DNA from: Campylobacter coli LMG 9860
Lineage (GTDB): Bacteria > Campylobacterota > Campylobacteria > Campylobacterales > Campylobacteraceae
Direction of reading: 5' to 3'
Assembly (NCBI RefSeq): GCF_000254135.1
Contig: NZ_AINS01000039.1
Location: 61,994-125,993, forward strand
DNA length: 64,000 nt
The position numbers and the translations under genes are program-made. Numbering within the stretch: position 1 is the first letter of the stretch; every line of letters begins with the position of its first letter. The notes beneath the pieces were generated by a model, which saw only the letters and a list, made by a program, of their open reading frames with translations, ran no database searches and was not told where the DNA came from. Positions 8,504 to 17,291 of this stretch are shown piece after piece.

Positions 8504-9139
8504 TTAAATTGAGGTTTTATTTTCAATTCCTTTTAAAAATATATTGACAATAAATTCCACATGTTCTTTTTGTTCTTGTTTGTTCATTAAAGGAGTATCG
8601 GCTAAAACATTTAAACTATGATAAGGTTCTCTTAACATGGCGCAAAAAAGCATGGCAAGTTTTTGGGCATTATTTGAAATATAGCTGCTATCTTGCTTTT
8701 TAAAAAGTTCTATAAGTATGTTATAGGAGAAAATTTTCTGATTGTTTTCAATCCAATTTTCAACATGCTTATGTTTATCATAAACTTGAGAGAAAATAAT
8801 TTTGCCAAAGGCGACGGTTTGGACTTGATTGAAAATATCAACAAAAGTAAGTCCAAAAGAGGTTAAAAATTCTTTTAAATTTTTATCTTTAATAGTTTGA
8901 GTTTGAGAGGCTATTAGGTCAAAATGTTTTTTGCAAACATCATCTAAAATTTCAAAAAATAAACCTTCTTTACTATTAAAACTATCATAAATATTAGAAT
9001 ACGAACCGCCCGATAGTTTGATAATATCGCTTAAACTGGTTTCTTGAAAGCCCTTGGTTAAAAATAGATCAAAAGCAACATTTTTAATCTTTTCTCTTCT
9101 TGCTAAAACTTTTTTAGAAGGTGTTTTATTTGGATTCAT
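8504..9139 (-). CDS. cmeR: TetR-family repressor of cmeABC
   Basis: A 211-residue regulator. The N-terminal TetR helix-turn-helix spans about residues 15-60 (FQETSLSDIIKLSGGSYSNI then YDSFNSKEGLF). The rest is the helical ligand-binding domain, known to bind bile salts. CmeR binds the palindrome upstream of cmeA, and bile releases repression. The gene is intact. Its 5' end overlaps the ccoG 3' end by 14 nt, so its expression probably depends at least partly on the ccoG transcript. Confidence 0.95.
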   Translation of the reverse strand: MNPNKTPSKKVLARREKIKNVAFDLFLTKGFQETSLSDIIKLSGGSYSNIYDSFNSKEGLFFEILDDVCKKHFDLIASQTQTIKDKNLKEFLTSFGLTFVDIFNQVQTVAFGKIIFSQVYDKHKHVENWIENNQKIFSYNILIELFKKQDSSYISNNAQKLAMLFCAMLREPYHSLNVLADTPLMNKQEQKEHVEFIVNIFLKGIENKTSI

Positions 9140-10502
9140 TATACCCCTTTAAAATTGTGCTTTTAGGATAAACAAAAATACTTTCTCTAAAAATGACAAT
9201 CTCATCATTATCTTTGGCATAGGCCTTGATGTGAAGTGGAAAAATCACATCTTTTTGATCATTATCTGCTAGCTTTTTAGTAGCTTTTATTACAACAATT
9301 TTCTTAGCTTGCTCTCCTGCTTTTAATGTAAAAGCTTTACTTGGACGAATGATTTCTATGCCATTATCAATGCCTTCTAGGCTAGCTTCAAAATAATATT
9401 CATGAGCTTTAGAATCAGTATTTTGAAACAAAAAAGTATAAGCATTTGAAATTTCTAAACCATTATTAGTATGCGAAATTTGATAAAGTTCACTGCTACG
9501 ATTGATATTTAAAAGCATATTTTCTTTTTTACTACCCATAATCATTAAAGCAATTAAAGCAATCACAAGAACAATAAAATAAGCAATGGTTCTAAAGCGG
9601 AGATAATTTACTTTTTTGCGTGTTTCTATGGCCTTTACACTGGTCCAATTAATCAAACTTGGTCTATTAAATTTGCTTTGCACTTTAGAACAGGCATCAG
9701 CACATTCTAAACAATTGATACATTCAAGTTGCATACCCTTGCGTATATCTATATGAGTAGGACAAATGCTTACACAGGCTTCACAACCTATACATTCACC
9801 CTCAGGCGGTTTTTTGTAAAGTTTGGTATGTCCATCATAAATCACTCCCCCGCGTTTTTCATCATAAATAACTTGCATGGTATCGCGGTCAAACATTACA
9901 GATTGAACTCTTGCGTAAGGACATACATAAATACAAAATTTTTCTGCTAAATAGGTAATATCTAAAGTTAAAAACAAACTTGCGCAAAATAAAACACCCA
10001 ATAAAAGTAAGTGTTCTCCTGGATTTTGTATATAAGCAAAAAAATCTTCAGGCGGAACAAAATACCAAAGCAAATTACTTACAGCGACTAAAGATATGAA
10101 ATAAAATAAAATCACCCCTATGATTTTTTTAAAATAATATCCTTCATATTCTTTTTGTTTATTGTTAATATTTTTACGAATTTTTAAAAGTTTAGTCTGG
10201 ATAATATCTCTATAAATCACTCTAAAAATAGTTTGAGGACAGCTCCAAGCACACCAAACTCTTCCTCCTAAAGTGGTTATAAAAAATATAAATAAAAAAA
10301 GAAAAATAAGCAAAAAAGGCATAAGATATAATTCTTGAGTTGAAAATGAAATAAAAAATAGATTCAACTTAGAATGATCAAAGCTCAATAAAAAGAAATG
10401 GTTGCCATTAATTGTAATAAAAGGTAAACAAAATATTACAATTGTTGCAATTAGATATACAAAATAACGCTTTTTAGTATAGTTGGTGATGTGATTTTCC
10501 AT
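9126..10502 (-). CDS. ccoG: Cytochrome c oxidase accessory protein CcoG (FixG/RdxA family)
   Basis: A 458-residue membrane ferredoxin needed in related bacteria for copper loading of cbb3 oxidase. The N-terminal half has about five transmembrane helices with CysXXXCys motifs (GRVWCAWSCPQT near residue 85, and IYVCPYAR). A double 4Fe-4S motif follows (CIGCEACVSICP, then CINCLECADACSK), then a last helix and the periplasmic Ig-like FixG C-terminal domain. All cluster cysteines appear present. It is upstream of cmeR with a 14-nt overlap and divergent from rpsU. Confidence 0.9.
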   Translation of the reverse strand: MENHITNYTKKRYFVYLIATIVIFCLPFITINGNHFFLLSFDHSKLNLFFISFSTQELYLMPFLLIFLFLFIFFITTLGGRVWCAWSCPQTIFRVIYRDIIQTKLLKIRKNINNKQKEYEGYYFKKIIGVILFYFISLVAVSNLLWYFVPPEDFFAYIQNPGEHLLLLGVLFCASLFLTLDITYLAEKFCIYVCPYARVQSVMFDRDTMQVIYDEKRGGVIYDGHTKLYKKPPEGECIGCEACVSICPTHIDIRKGMQLECINCLECADACSKVQSKFNRPSLINWTSVKAIETRKKVNYLRFRTIAYFIVLVIALIALMIMGSKKENMLLNINRSSELYQISHTNNGLEISNAYTFLFQNTDSKAHEYYFEASLEGIDNGIEIIRPSKAFTLKAGEQAKKIVVIKATKKLADNDQKDVIFPLHIKAYAKDNDEIVIFRESIFVYPKSTILKGYNESK

Positions 10503-10598
10503 GAAAAACCTCGTAAAAAATTAGTAATTACGATTATAGCCCAAAAAACTAAAACAATTTTTAAATGCTTTCTAAGTTTGGATTAATAAGAAATATTC

Positions 10599-10604
10599 TA
10601 TAAT
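10599..10604 (+). promoter_or_regulatory. Putative -10 box of the rpsU promoter
   Basis: TATAAT occurs in ATTCTATAATCATAAT, 44 nt upstream of the rpsU start, in the divergent gap with ccoG. The matching -35 is not evident. Confidence 0.55.
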
Positions 10605-10647
10605 CATAATTCACAACAAAAATTTACACAGAAAGGTGGTGAGGATA

Positions 10648-10860
10648 GTGCCAGGAATTAAGGTACATCCTAACGAGTCTTTTGACGAAGCGTATCGTAA
10701 GTTCAAAAAACAAGTAGATAGAAATCTAGTTGTTACTGAAGTAAGAGCGAGAAGATTTTTTGAGCCTATGACTGAAATTCGTAAAAAACAAAAAATTTCA
10801 GCTCGCAAAAAAATGCTTAAAAGACTTTATATGCTTAGACGCTACGAGTCAAGACTTTAA
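10648..10860 (+). CDS. rpsU: Small ribosomal subunit protein bS21
   Basis: A 70-residue, very basic protein beginning [12 protein letters not shown], typical of S21. It helps the 30S subunit start translation. The GTG at 10648 is chosen because it gives the family length and follows a strong AGGTGGTGAGG ribosome binding site; an in-frame GTG at 10636 would add four residues and lies inside that site. It is a single-gene unit with its own promoter and terminator. Confidence 0.95.
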   Translation: MPGIKVHPNESFDEAYRKFKKQVDRNLVVTEVRARRFFEPMTEIRKKQKISARKKMLKRLYMLRRYESRL

Positions 10861-10863
10861 CCC

Positions 10864-10884
10864 AAAGCCCGAAAGGGCTTTTTT
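10864..10884 (+). terminator. Rho-independent terminator of rpsU
   Basis: The stem AAAGCCC/GGGCTTT has a GAAA tetraloop and runs directly into a T-tract. It starts four bases after the rpsU stop codon. This is a textbook intrinsic terminator. Confidence 0.93.
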
Positions 10885-11012
10885 CTTAATTTAAGATTTC
10901 TTTGCAAAATTACCTTTTTTAAAATCCTAGTTTTATTTTATATATATTAAGATTGCATTTTATTTCTTTAAAATATTTTCATTTTTGTAAGATTTAATTG
11001 ATTATTTTTTGT

Positions 11013-11018
11013 TAGAAT
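11013..11018 (+). promoter_or_regulatory. Putative -10 box for the UPF0323 lipoprotein operon
   Basis: TAGAAT in TTTTTTGTTAGAAT lies about 45 nt upstream of the lipoprotein start, in a roughly 200-base gap that otherwise holds only the rpsU terminator and AT-rich DNA. The T-run and TG before the -10 fit Campylobacter vegetative promoters. Confidence 0.4.
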
Positions 11019-11062
11019 TTTATCAAAAAATAAATTCTAAATCTCATTTGAGGATCAAGACT

Positions 11063-11668
11063 ATGAAAAAAATTAAAAAAATTATTCAAATCGGTATGAT
11101 AAGCGGCCTTGCAGCTGTTGCAGGTGGAGCTTTGGTAGGATGTGGAAGTAGCAATGATAATAGTGATACTTTAAATCAAGCAGCAAACACTCAAGGAGCC
11201 TTTGTTATCATTGAAGAAATCGCCCCAGGTCAATATAAAATCAAAGATCAATTTCCAAGTGATGAAACTAGAGTTGTTTTAAAAGATATCAATGGCACGG
11301 AAAGAGTGCTAAGCAAAGAGGAAATGGATGCGCTCATCAAAGAAGAAGCAGCTAAGATTGATAATGGAACTTCAAATTTGACTAAAGAGGGCGGTCAAAT
11401 CAGCAGTGGAGGATTAAGCTTAGGAGAGACCTTACTTGCAAGTGCTGCGGGTGCAATTTTGGGTAGCTGGATAGGCTCTAAGCTCTTTAATAATCAAAAT
11501 TTTGCCAATCAACAACGAGGCGCTTTTTCAAATCAAAGTGCTTATCAAAGAAGTGTTAATAGTTTTAACAAGGCAGGCACAGCAGGCTCTGCCTCAAGTG
11601 CTTCAAAATCAGGTTTTTTTGGTGGAGGCTCTAAAGCCACAAGTTCTAGTTCTTCTTTTGGCTCTTAA
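11063..11668 (+). CDS. UPF0323-type lipoprotein, Gly/Ser-rich tail (Cj0371-like)
   Basis: A 201-residue lipoprotein. The signal peptide ends in LVGC at about residue 29. A conserved domain follows (residues about 45-110), then a glycine-rich hydrophobic segment near 125-145 (LASAAGAILGSWIGSKLF) and a low-complexity Ser/Gly/Ala/Phe tail. The ATG at 11063 is preferred because the signal peptide begins there and GAGGA precedes it. From the literature I recall Cj0371 being linked to chemotaxis and virulence, with unknown biochemistry. It lies nine bases before an ATP-grasp gene, an arrangement like ygiB-ygiC. Confidence 0.85.
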   Translation: MKKIKKIIQIGMISGLAAVAGGALVGCGSSNDNSDTLNQAANTQGAFVIIEEIAPGQYKIKDQFPSDETRVVLKDINGTERVLSKEEMDALIKEEAAKIDNGTSNLTKEGGQISSGGLSLGETLLASAAGAILGSWIGSKLFNNQNFANQQRGAFSNQSAYQRSVNSFNKAGTAGSASSASKSGFFGGGSKATSSSSSFGS

Positions 11669-11677
11669 GGATAAATA

Positions 11678-12847
11678 ATGCAATTACTACAAGTAGACAA
11701 ACTTCAAAAAGATTATTTAGAAAATATAGGTTTTTCTTGGCATACAGATGAAGATGGAAGTGATTATATAAGTGATAAATTAGTATGTGTAAGTGAAAAT
11801 GAAGCCAATGCTTATTATGAGGCAGTCAATGAGCTTTATGATATGTTTGTAGCTGCAGCACAAAATGTTATAGATAATAATCGTTTTGATGAGCTTGGAA
11901 TCCCTTTTAATCTTGTTGATGCTATTAAAATGAGTTGGGAAAATGAGGTTCATTGGCATTTATATGGCCGTTTTGATTTAGCGGGTGGACTTGATGGCAA
12001 GCCTATAAAGCTTATAGAATTTAATGCAGATACCCCCACTGCTCTTTTTGAAAGTGCGATTTTACAATGGGCGATTTTAAAGCAAAATGGCATGGATGAA
12101 AGTAAGCAATTTAATAGCATTTATGAAAGCTTGATGGATAATTTTAAAAGATTGATTACCCTTGAAGAGGATACTCAAGGCTTTGAAGAATATTATCAAG
12201 GATGGAAAATTCTTTTTTCAAGTGTGGCAGGAAGTAAAGAGGAAGAAATCACTACAAAATTACTTGCTCATATTGCAAATGAAGCAGGATTTGAAACAGA
12301 TTTTTCTTTTGTAGATGAGGTAGAATTTAGCGAAGAGGGAATTTTTAAAGAGGGTGTAAATTATGAATATTGGTTTAAGCTCGTTCCTTGGGAAGATATA
12401 GCCATAGAAGAGGGCGAACTAGCCATGCTTTTAACGCAAATCATGAGAAATCAAAAAGCTATTATTTTAAATCCTGCTTATACGCTTTTATTTCAATCTA
12501 AGGGAATTTTAAAAATTTTATGGGAACTTTTCCCAAATCATCCATTACTTTTAGAAACACGAGATGTTCCTTTAGAGGGAAAAGATTATGTGAAAAAACC
12601 TGTTTTTGGTAGAGAAGGGGCAAATATTAGTATAATCAAAGAAGGTAAAATTTTACATGAGAATGTAGGTCCTTATGGGAATAATAAGGCTATTTATCAA
12701 GAATATGTAGAGTTTAATTCATGTGAAAACGAATACTATCAAGCAGGTGTTTTCTTTGCTTATGAAGGGTGTGGCTTAGGATTTAGAAAAGGAGGACTTG
12801 TGCTTGATAATTATTCTAAATTTGTAGGACATATTATAAAGGATTAG
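11678..12847 (+). CDS. Glutathionylspermidine synthase-like ATP-grasp protein (YgiC type)
   Basis: A 389-residue protein matching the synthetase (ATP-grasp) domain of glutathionylspermidine synthase. Visible family segments are KPIKLIEFNADTPTALFES, ILWELFPNHPLLLET and VKKPVFGREGANI. The N-terminal amidase domain of E. coli Gss is absent, as in YgiC/YjfC. The true substrate is unknown; ligation of an amine to a peptide-like acid is only the family expectation. It follows the lipoprotein gene by nine bases and precedes a dehydrogenase by two, so the three form one operon. Confidence 0.85.
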   Translation: MQLLQVDKLQKDYLENIGFSWHTDEDGSDYISDKLVCVSENEANAYYEAVNELYDMFVAAAQNVIDNNRFDELGIPFNLVDAIKMSWENEVHWHLYGRFDLAGGLDGKPIKLIEFNADTPTALFESAILQWAILKQNGMDESKQFNSIYESLMDNFKRLITLEEDTQGFEEYYQGWKILFSSVAGSKEEEITTKLLAHIANEAGFETDFSFVDEVEFSEEGIFKEGVNYEYWFKLVPWEDIAIEEGELAMLLTQIMRNQKAIILNPAYTLLFQSKGILKILWELFPNHPLLLETRDVPLEGKDYVKKPVFGREGANISIIKEGKILHENVGPYGNNKAIYQEYVEFNSCENEYYQAGVFFAYEGCGLGFRKGGLVLDNYSKFVGHIIKD

Positions 12848-12849
12848 AA

Positions 12850-13785
12850 ATGAAAATTGTTTGTTTAGATGCGGCAACTTTAGGGGATTATGATTTAAGT
12901 ATTTTTAAGAATTTTGGAGAATTTCAAAGTTATGCTTTAACAGATAGAAAAGAAACCATAGAGCGTTTAAAAGATGCGGATGTGGTTATGACAAATAAAG
13001 TTGTTATTGATAAAGAAGTTATGGATGCTTGCCCTAATTTAAAGCTTATTTTAGAAACAGCTACGGGTGTAAATAATATCGATGTTGAATATGCTAAAGA
13101 AAAGGGCATTATCGTTAAAAATGCTGCTGGATATTCTACTATGAGCGTAGTTCAGCATACTTTTGCATTTATTTTTGCTTTTTTAAATCATATTCCTTAC
13201 TATGATAAATGGAGCAAAGAGGGCAAATGGTGCGATAGCCCTATCTTTACAGATTTTGGTAGAATTTTAAATTCAATGGAAGGAAAAAAGCACGGTATTA
13301 TAGGACTGGGCAGTATAGGTAAAGAAGTGGCTAAAATTTCTAGTGCTTTTGGGGCTAAAATTTGTTATTATTCAACAAGCGGACTCAATCAAAATGCCGA
13401 ATTTGAATGCTTAAATTTGGAAGAGCTTTTAAGAACTTGCGATATTGTTAGCATTCACGCTCCTTTAAATGAAAAAACGAAAAATTTGCTTACTTATGAG
13501 AAGTTAAAACTTTTAAAAGATAATGCGATTTTGGTCAATGTAGGCAGGGGCGGAATCATTAATGAGAATGATTTGGCAAAAATAATGGATGAAAAAAATA
13601 TACGCGTAGGACTTGATGTTTTAGAGAGTGAACCTATGATAAAAAATCATCCTCTCTTAAATATCAAAAATAAAGAAAATCTCATCATTACTCCACATGT
13701 GGCTTGGGCAAGCAAAGAAGCGGTGGAAAAATTGATGTCTATGGTTTATGATAATTTAAAAGAATGGATAGAAAATGGCAAGTGA
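12850..13785 (+). CDS. D-isomer-specific 2-hydroxyacid dehydrogenase
   Basis: A 311-residue NAD-dependent dehydrogenase. The Rossmann motif [13 protein letters not shown] lies near residues 148-160. The catalytic Arg is in [11 protein letters not shown], the Glu in GLDVLESEP and the His in ITPHVAWAS. The substrate (glycerate, lactate or phosphoglycerate-like) cannot be read from sequence; older annotation says 2-hydroxyacid dehydrogenase (Cj0373). It is in the lipoprotein/ATP-grasp operon and overlaps yajQ by 11 nt. Confidence 0.9.
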   Translation: MKIVCLDAATLGDYDLSIFKNFGEFQSYALTDRKETIERLKDADVVMTNKVVIDKEVMDACPNLKLILETATGVNNIDVEYAKEKGIIVKNAAGYSTMSVVQHTFAFIFAFLNHIPYYDKWSKEGKWCDSPIFTDFGRILNSMEGKKHGIIGLGSIGKEVAKISSAFGAKICYYSTSGLNQNAEFECLNLEELLRTCDIVSIHAPLNEKTKNLLTYEKLKLLKDNAILVNVGRGGIINENDLAKIMDEKNIRVGLDVLESEPMIKNHPLLNIKNKENLIITPHVAWASKEAVEKLMSMVYDNLKEWIENGK

Positions 13786-14266
13786 ACATAGTTTTGATAT
13801 TTCAGCGGCTTTGGATAAACAAGAGCTTAAAAATGCTTTTGAGCAAGCAAAAAAAGAGCTTGATTCTCGCTATGATTTAAAAGGTATTAAGTGTGAAATT
13901 GAATTTAGCGAGAAAGATGGTGTTTTTAAACTTCATTCTTCAAGTGAGGCAAAGCTTGATGTTCTAAAAGATATTGTGATTTCAAAACTTATCAAAAGAG
14001 GTATTAATTCAAGTGCTATTAAAGAGCTTTCGCGCGAAAGTGGAGCGATGTTTCGTTTAAATTTAAAAGCCAATGATAGCATTGATAGTGAAAATGCTAA
14101 GAAAATCAATAAGGCTATTAAAGATAGTAAGCTAAAAGTAAGCTCTTCTATACGAGGAGATGAAATTCGTGTAGTTGCAAAGCAAATTGATGATTTGCAA
14201 GCTGTGATGAAAATGGTTAAAGAGCTTAATTTAGAATTAAATCTTAGTTTTAAAAATTTAAAATAG
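13775..14266 (+). CDS. yajQ: YajQ-family nucleotide-binding protein
   Basis: A 163-residue soluble protein with the two-domain YajQ (UPF0234) pattern: [20 protein letters not shown] at the N-terminus, SRYDLKG, and the C-terminal [15 protein letters not shown]. Members bind RNA or nucleotides, and a Xanthomonas member binds cyclic di-GMP. The function here is unproven. It overlaps the upstream dehydrogenase and lies eight bases before a lipoprotein gene. Confidence 0.93.
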   Translation: MASEHSFDISAALDKQELKNAFEQAKKELDSRYDLKGIKCEIEFSEKDGVFKLHSSSEAKLDVLKDIVISKLIKRGINSSAIKELSRESGAMFRLNLKANDSIDSENAKKINKAIKDSKLKVSSSIRGDEIRVVAKQIDDLQAVMKMVKELNLELNLSFKNLK

Positions 14267-14273
14267 GTTAAGA

Positions 14274-14759
14274 GTGTTGAGAAAAATTTTTATCTTCTTT
14301 TTAATTTTGTTTTTTAGTGCTTGTGCTTTAAAAAATCAAGATTATTCTAGCCAAAAAATGAAGGTTGTATTTAGCACACCAACTATTAAAATCAACGATT
14401 TTGGCTTTTTAAAAAAAGAAAATAAGGCTTTAAATTTAGAAGTTTATAAACTTGGACAAGCTTTTTTTAAACTTAAAATCAGAGAGGATATTTGTTTAAA
14501 TTCGGTGTGCTATAGCAAAATGGTATTTAATCAAAAATTTTTTAAAAATGCCTATTATGAAGATATATTAAAAGATATTTTGGAAGCAAAGCCTTTGTGG
14601 AATGGTAAGAATATGCAAAAAACTCAATGCGGATTCAATCAGAATTTAAACAGCGCAAATTATGAAATTTTCTATGAAGTTTGTGATAATAAAATCAGTT
14701 TTGTTGATAGAATTTCGCGTATAAAAATTGTTTTAATGAATTTTAAGGATAAAATTTGA
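14274..14759 (+). CDS. Small lipoprotein of the AAA+ cluster
   Basis: A 161-residue protein with signal peptide and lipobox (LFFSACA, Cys at about residue 17). No known domain was recognised. Four further cysteines occur in the mature part (ICLNSVC, then two near the end), which could form disulfides. The start is GTG at 14274 or the adjacent TTG. The stop overlaps the next gene's TTG start by 4 nt, so they are coupled. Confidence 0.75.
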   Translation: MLRKIFIFFLILFFSACALKNQDYSSQKMKVVFSTPTIKINDFGFLKKENKALNLEVYKLGQAFFKLKIREDICLNSVCYSKMVFNQKFFKNAYYEDILKDILEAKPLWNGKNMQKTQCGFNQNLNSANYEIFYEVCDNKISFVDRISRIKIVLMNFKDKI

Positions 14760-15577
14760 AAATAGGGCTGTTGTTATGCTTTTTTGTGAGTTTGGTTTGT
14801 GCGCAAATTTATAAGGGTGAAATTTATTTTTATGACTTAAAAGATAAGCAGGTTTTTGCTATAGTTTATGATAATGCTCCTTTTGTACCCATTTTTGATA
14901 GGGATGTTAATCAAACTAGTTCTAGTTTTTTAATACTGAGCGATCTTGATACAAATATCGAGATAGCTTTGTTTCAAACAGCAAATTCATGGGAGGATGG
15001 AGAAAAAAAATATAAAATTTCTTCTTCTAAAGAACTGGTATTTGATAATAAAAAAATTCAAGGAAATAAACTAGGAACAACAACTCTTGAACTTATCAAA
15101 GAGCAAAACAATATAAGAATCAAACGCAGTCTTGATTTTTTAGCCCATCAAGATGAGATCAGACAATTTCGTCCTATGTATAACGACATTGTTAGTTTTG
15201 AACAAATTCGCCAAAAGCCTATCGTACTAAAAGATGGAAAGCTTAGTTTTGAAGAATGGTATTATTTTTATGAAGAGGATAATCGCGCAATTTTAGAGCT
15301 TAATAATTTTGTTTTCGATATGGATAAAAAAGTTTTTTTAAGTTTAAATGAGCTTTATGATGTGGATAATTTGAAATTTAAAGAACTCTTGCATCAAAAA
15401 CTGAATCTTGTTTGCGATGAATGTTTTGATGATATGGAGCAAGTTTTTTTTAATAATAACTTTTTAATTACAAATTTGGGTTTAAGATTGTGCTATCTTC
15501 CTTATGAAAATCATTATTTGAATGAAAATATTTGTGTTGATTTTAACGAGAATGAGATAAAGGAATTTAGAAAATAA
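14756..15577 (+). CDS. Exported protein of the AAA+ cluster
   Basis: A 273-residue protein starting at TTG with a clear signal peptide (KIGLLLCFFVSLVCAQIYKG). The mature part appears beta-rich, with a pair of cysteines at LVCDECFDD and two near the end. No family was recognised; older annotation is periplasmic protein (Cj0376). It overlaps the upstream lipoprotein by 4 nt and sits one base before the AAA+ gene, which suggests a linked envelope function. Confidence 0.75.
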   Translation: MKIGLLLCFFVSLVCAQIYKGEIYFYDLKDKQVFAIVYDNAPFVPIFDRDVNQTSSSFLILSDLDTNIEIALFQTANSWEDGEKKYKISSSKELVFDNKKIQGNKLGTTTLELIKEQNNIRIKRSLDFLAHQDEIRQFRPMYNDIVSFEQIRQKPIVLKDGKLSFEEWYYFYEEDNRAILELNNFVFDMDKKVFLSLNELYDVDNLKFKELLHQKLNLVCDECFDDMEQVFFNNNFLITNLGLRLCYLPYENHYLNENICVDFNENEIKEFRK

Positions 15578-15578
15578 A

Positions 15579-17291
15579 ATGGTCAGGCTAAAGGAATTTT
15601 TAAGTCTTAAAAATATAGAAGAAAGTCAAATTTATAAAGAATTAAAGTGTTCAAAGAATGAAGCTTTGATTTTGAGAGAACTTTGTAAAAATTATGTCAT
15701 TTCCATATCTTCTATCAATGCTTTTACTTTATTGACAGGAATTTTTGGTAGTGAAAAATATTCGTATTTAGATACTTTAGAGGATTTAAAAAGGCTTATT
15801 GAAAGAGGTTTTGTAAATCAAAATTCTGGCTTTTTTAAAAATATAGAAAGCAATAAAAGCCAAAATTTAATTCTTAGTTTATTGCAAAGCGAGTTGAGTT
15901 TAAGTGAGTATTTTTTAGAATTTTTAGAAGCCAAGCCTCGTTTAAATTTGGATAAAAAAGAAGCTTATGGAGAGTATTTAGAATATTTAAAAGATGAATT
16001 TATGCGAGTTGAACTGTATGAGAGATTGAGTTTTATACGTTCAAGCACATATAGTGACGAACTTAAAGCACAAATCAAGCTTTATGAAAAACATATTAAA
16101 GAAAGACTTAAGAAAAGTAAATTTTATAATATTTTAGCAGATATTTTTAAAGAGTATAGTCTTGAGTATAAAGAGCAGATTATTTTTCTAGCTCTTCTTA
16201 AAGAAGAATATACACTAAGCAATGAAAACTCAGTATCTAGAGAGATGAATTCTTTACTTTCTTTAGTCAGTGAAAATGATTTAGAAAAGCATAAAAATAA
16301 AAGTTTATTGCAAGAAAATGCTCCTCTTCTTAATTTAATAGAATATGATGAATACTTAAATGTCTTTGGTGATATTTCTAAGAGTTTTTTTATTACAGAT
16401 GAAATTTTACAAAGAATTATAAATTTCGAGCCAAAACAAAATAAAAAAATTAAAATCGAAAATGTTTTAAAAGAGCAAGATATTTTTGAGCTTATAGAGC
16501 CAAGTATAGATATAAATGATATTATCATGCCTCAAAATACTAAAGAGCTTTTGGAAAATATCTTAAAACAACAAGATAAAAAAGTACTTGAAAGGCTAAA
16601 TTCTTGGGGGATAAAGAGCAATAAAAATATAGAAGCAAAGATTATTTTTTATGGACCTGCTGGAACGGGGAAAACGATGTCAGCCCTAGCTATGGCAAAA
16701 TCGATGAAAAAAACAGTGCTTAGCTTTGATTGTTCTAAAATTTTAAGTAAATGGGTGGGTGAGAGCGAACAAAATGTAAGGAAAATTTTTGATACTTACA
16801 AAAACATAGTTCAAACTTGCAAACAAAGTCCTATATTGCTTTTAAATGAAGCTGATCAGTTTTTAAGCACAAGGGTTGAAAGCAGTAGCGGAAGTGATAA
16901 GATGCATAATCAAATGCAAAATATTTTTTTAGAGCAAATTGAGCGTTTTAATGGTGTTATCATTGCTACAACTAACTTTTTAGAAAGTTTAGACAGTGCT
17001 TTTTCGAGAAGATTTGATTATAAGATCGAATTTAAAAAGCCTGATTTTAAAGATAGGCTTAAAATGTGGGAGAAATTTTTACCTAGAAAAGCATCCTTTG
17101 AAAAAGCATTTGATGTTAATCTTTTAGCAAATTACGAATTAAGTGGAGCGCAAATTTTAATGGTTGTTAAAAATACTGCTTTGAAGGTAGCTGTGACTGA
17201 AGATGGAGTATTTAAAATGCAAGATTTTATAGAGAGTATACAAAAAGAATTAAATTCTAGTTTTGATAAAAGCAAAATTGTCGGTTTTTAA
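15579..17291 (+). CDS. CDC48-like AAA+ ATPase
   Basis: A 570-residue protein with a helical N-terminal region (about 1-310) and one AAA+ domain. Walker A is GPAGTGKT near residue 360. Walker B is LLLNEADQF, with Asn in place of the first acidic residue, a variant I believe recurs in this subgroup. Sensor 1 is IIATTN and the arginine finger is in SAFSRRFDYKIEF. It resembles proteobacterial ATPases of unknown substrate. Its last 4 bases overlap the convergent msrQ gene, leaving no space for a terminator. Confidence 0.88.
   Translation: MVRLKEFLSLKNIEESQIYKELKCSKNEALILRELCKNYVISISSINAFTLLTGIFGSEKYSYLDTLEDLKRLIERGFVNQNSGFFKNIESNKSQNLILSLLQSELSLSEYFLEFLEAKPRLNLDKKEAYGEYLEYLKDEFMRVELYERLSFIRSSTYSDELKAQIKLYEKHIKERLKKSKFYNILADIFKEYSLEYKEQIIFLALLKEEYTLSNENSVSREMNSLLSLVSENDLEKHKNKSLLQENAPLLNLIEYDEYLNVFGDISKSFFITDEILQRIINFEPKQNKKIKIENVLKEQDIFELIEPSIDINDIIMPQNTKELLENILKQQDKKVLERLNSWGIKSNKNIEAKIIFYGPAGTGKTMSALAMAKSMKKTVLSFDCSKILSKWVGESEQNVRKIFDTYKNIVQTCKQSPILLLNEADQFLSTRVESSSGSDKMHNQMQNIFLEQIERFNGVIIATTNFLESLDSAFSRRFDYKIEFKKPDFKDRLKMWEKFLPRKASFEKAFDVNLLANYELSGAQILMVVKNTALKVAVTEDGVFKMQDFIESIQKELNSSFDKSKIVGF

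Noticed and set aside
16124..16528. 134-codon minus-strand open frame
   Set aside because: Antisense to the helical part of the AAA+ protein; composition fits a shadow frame.
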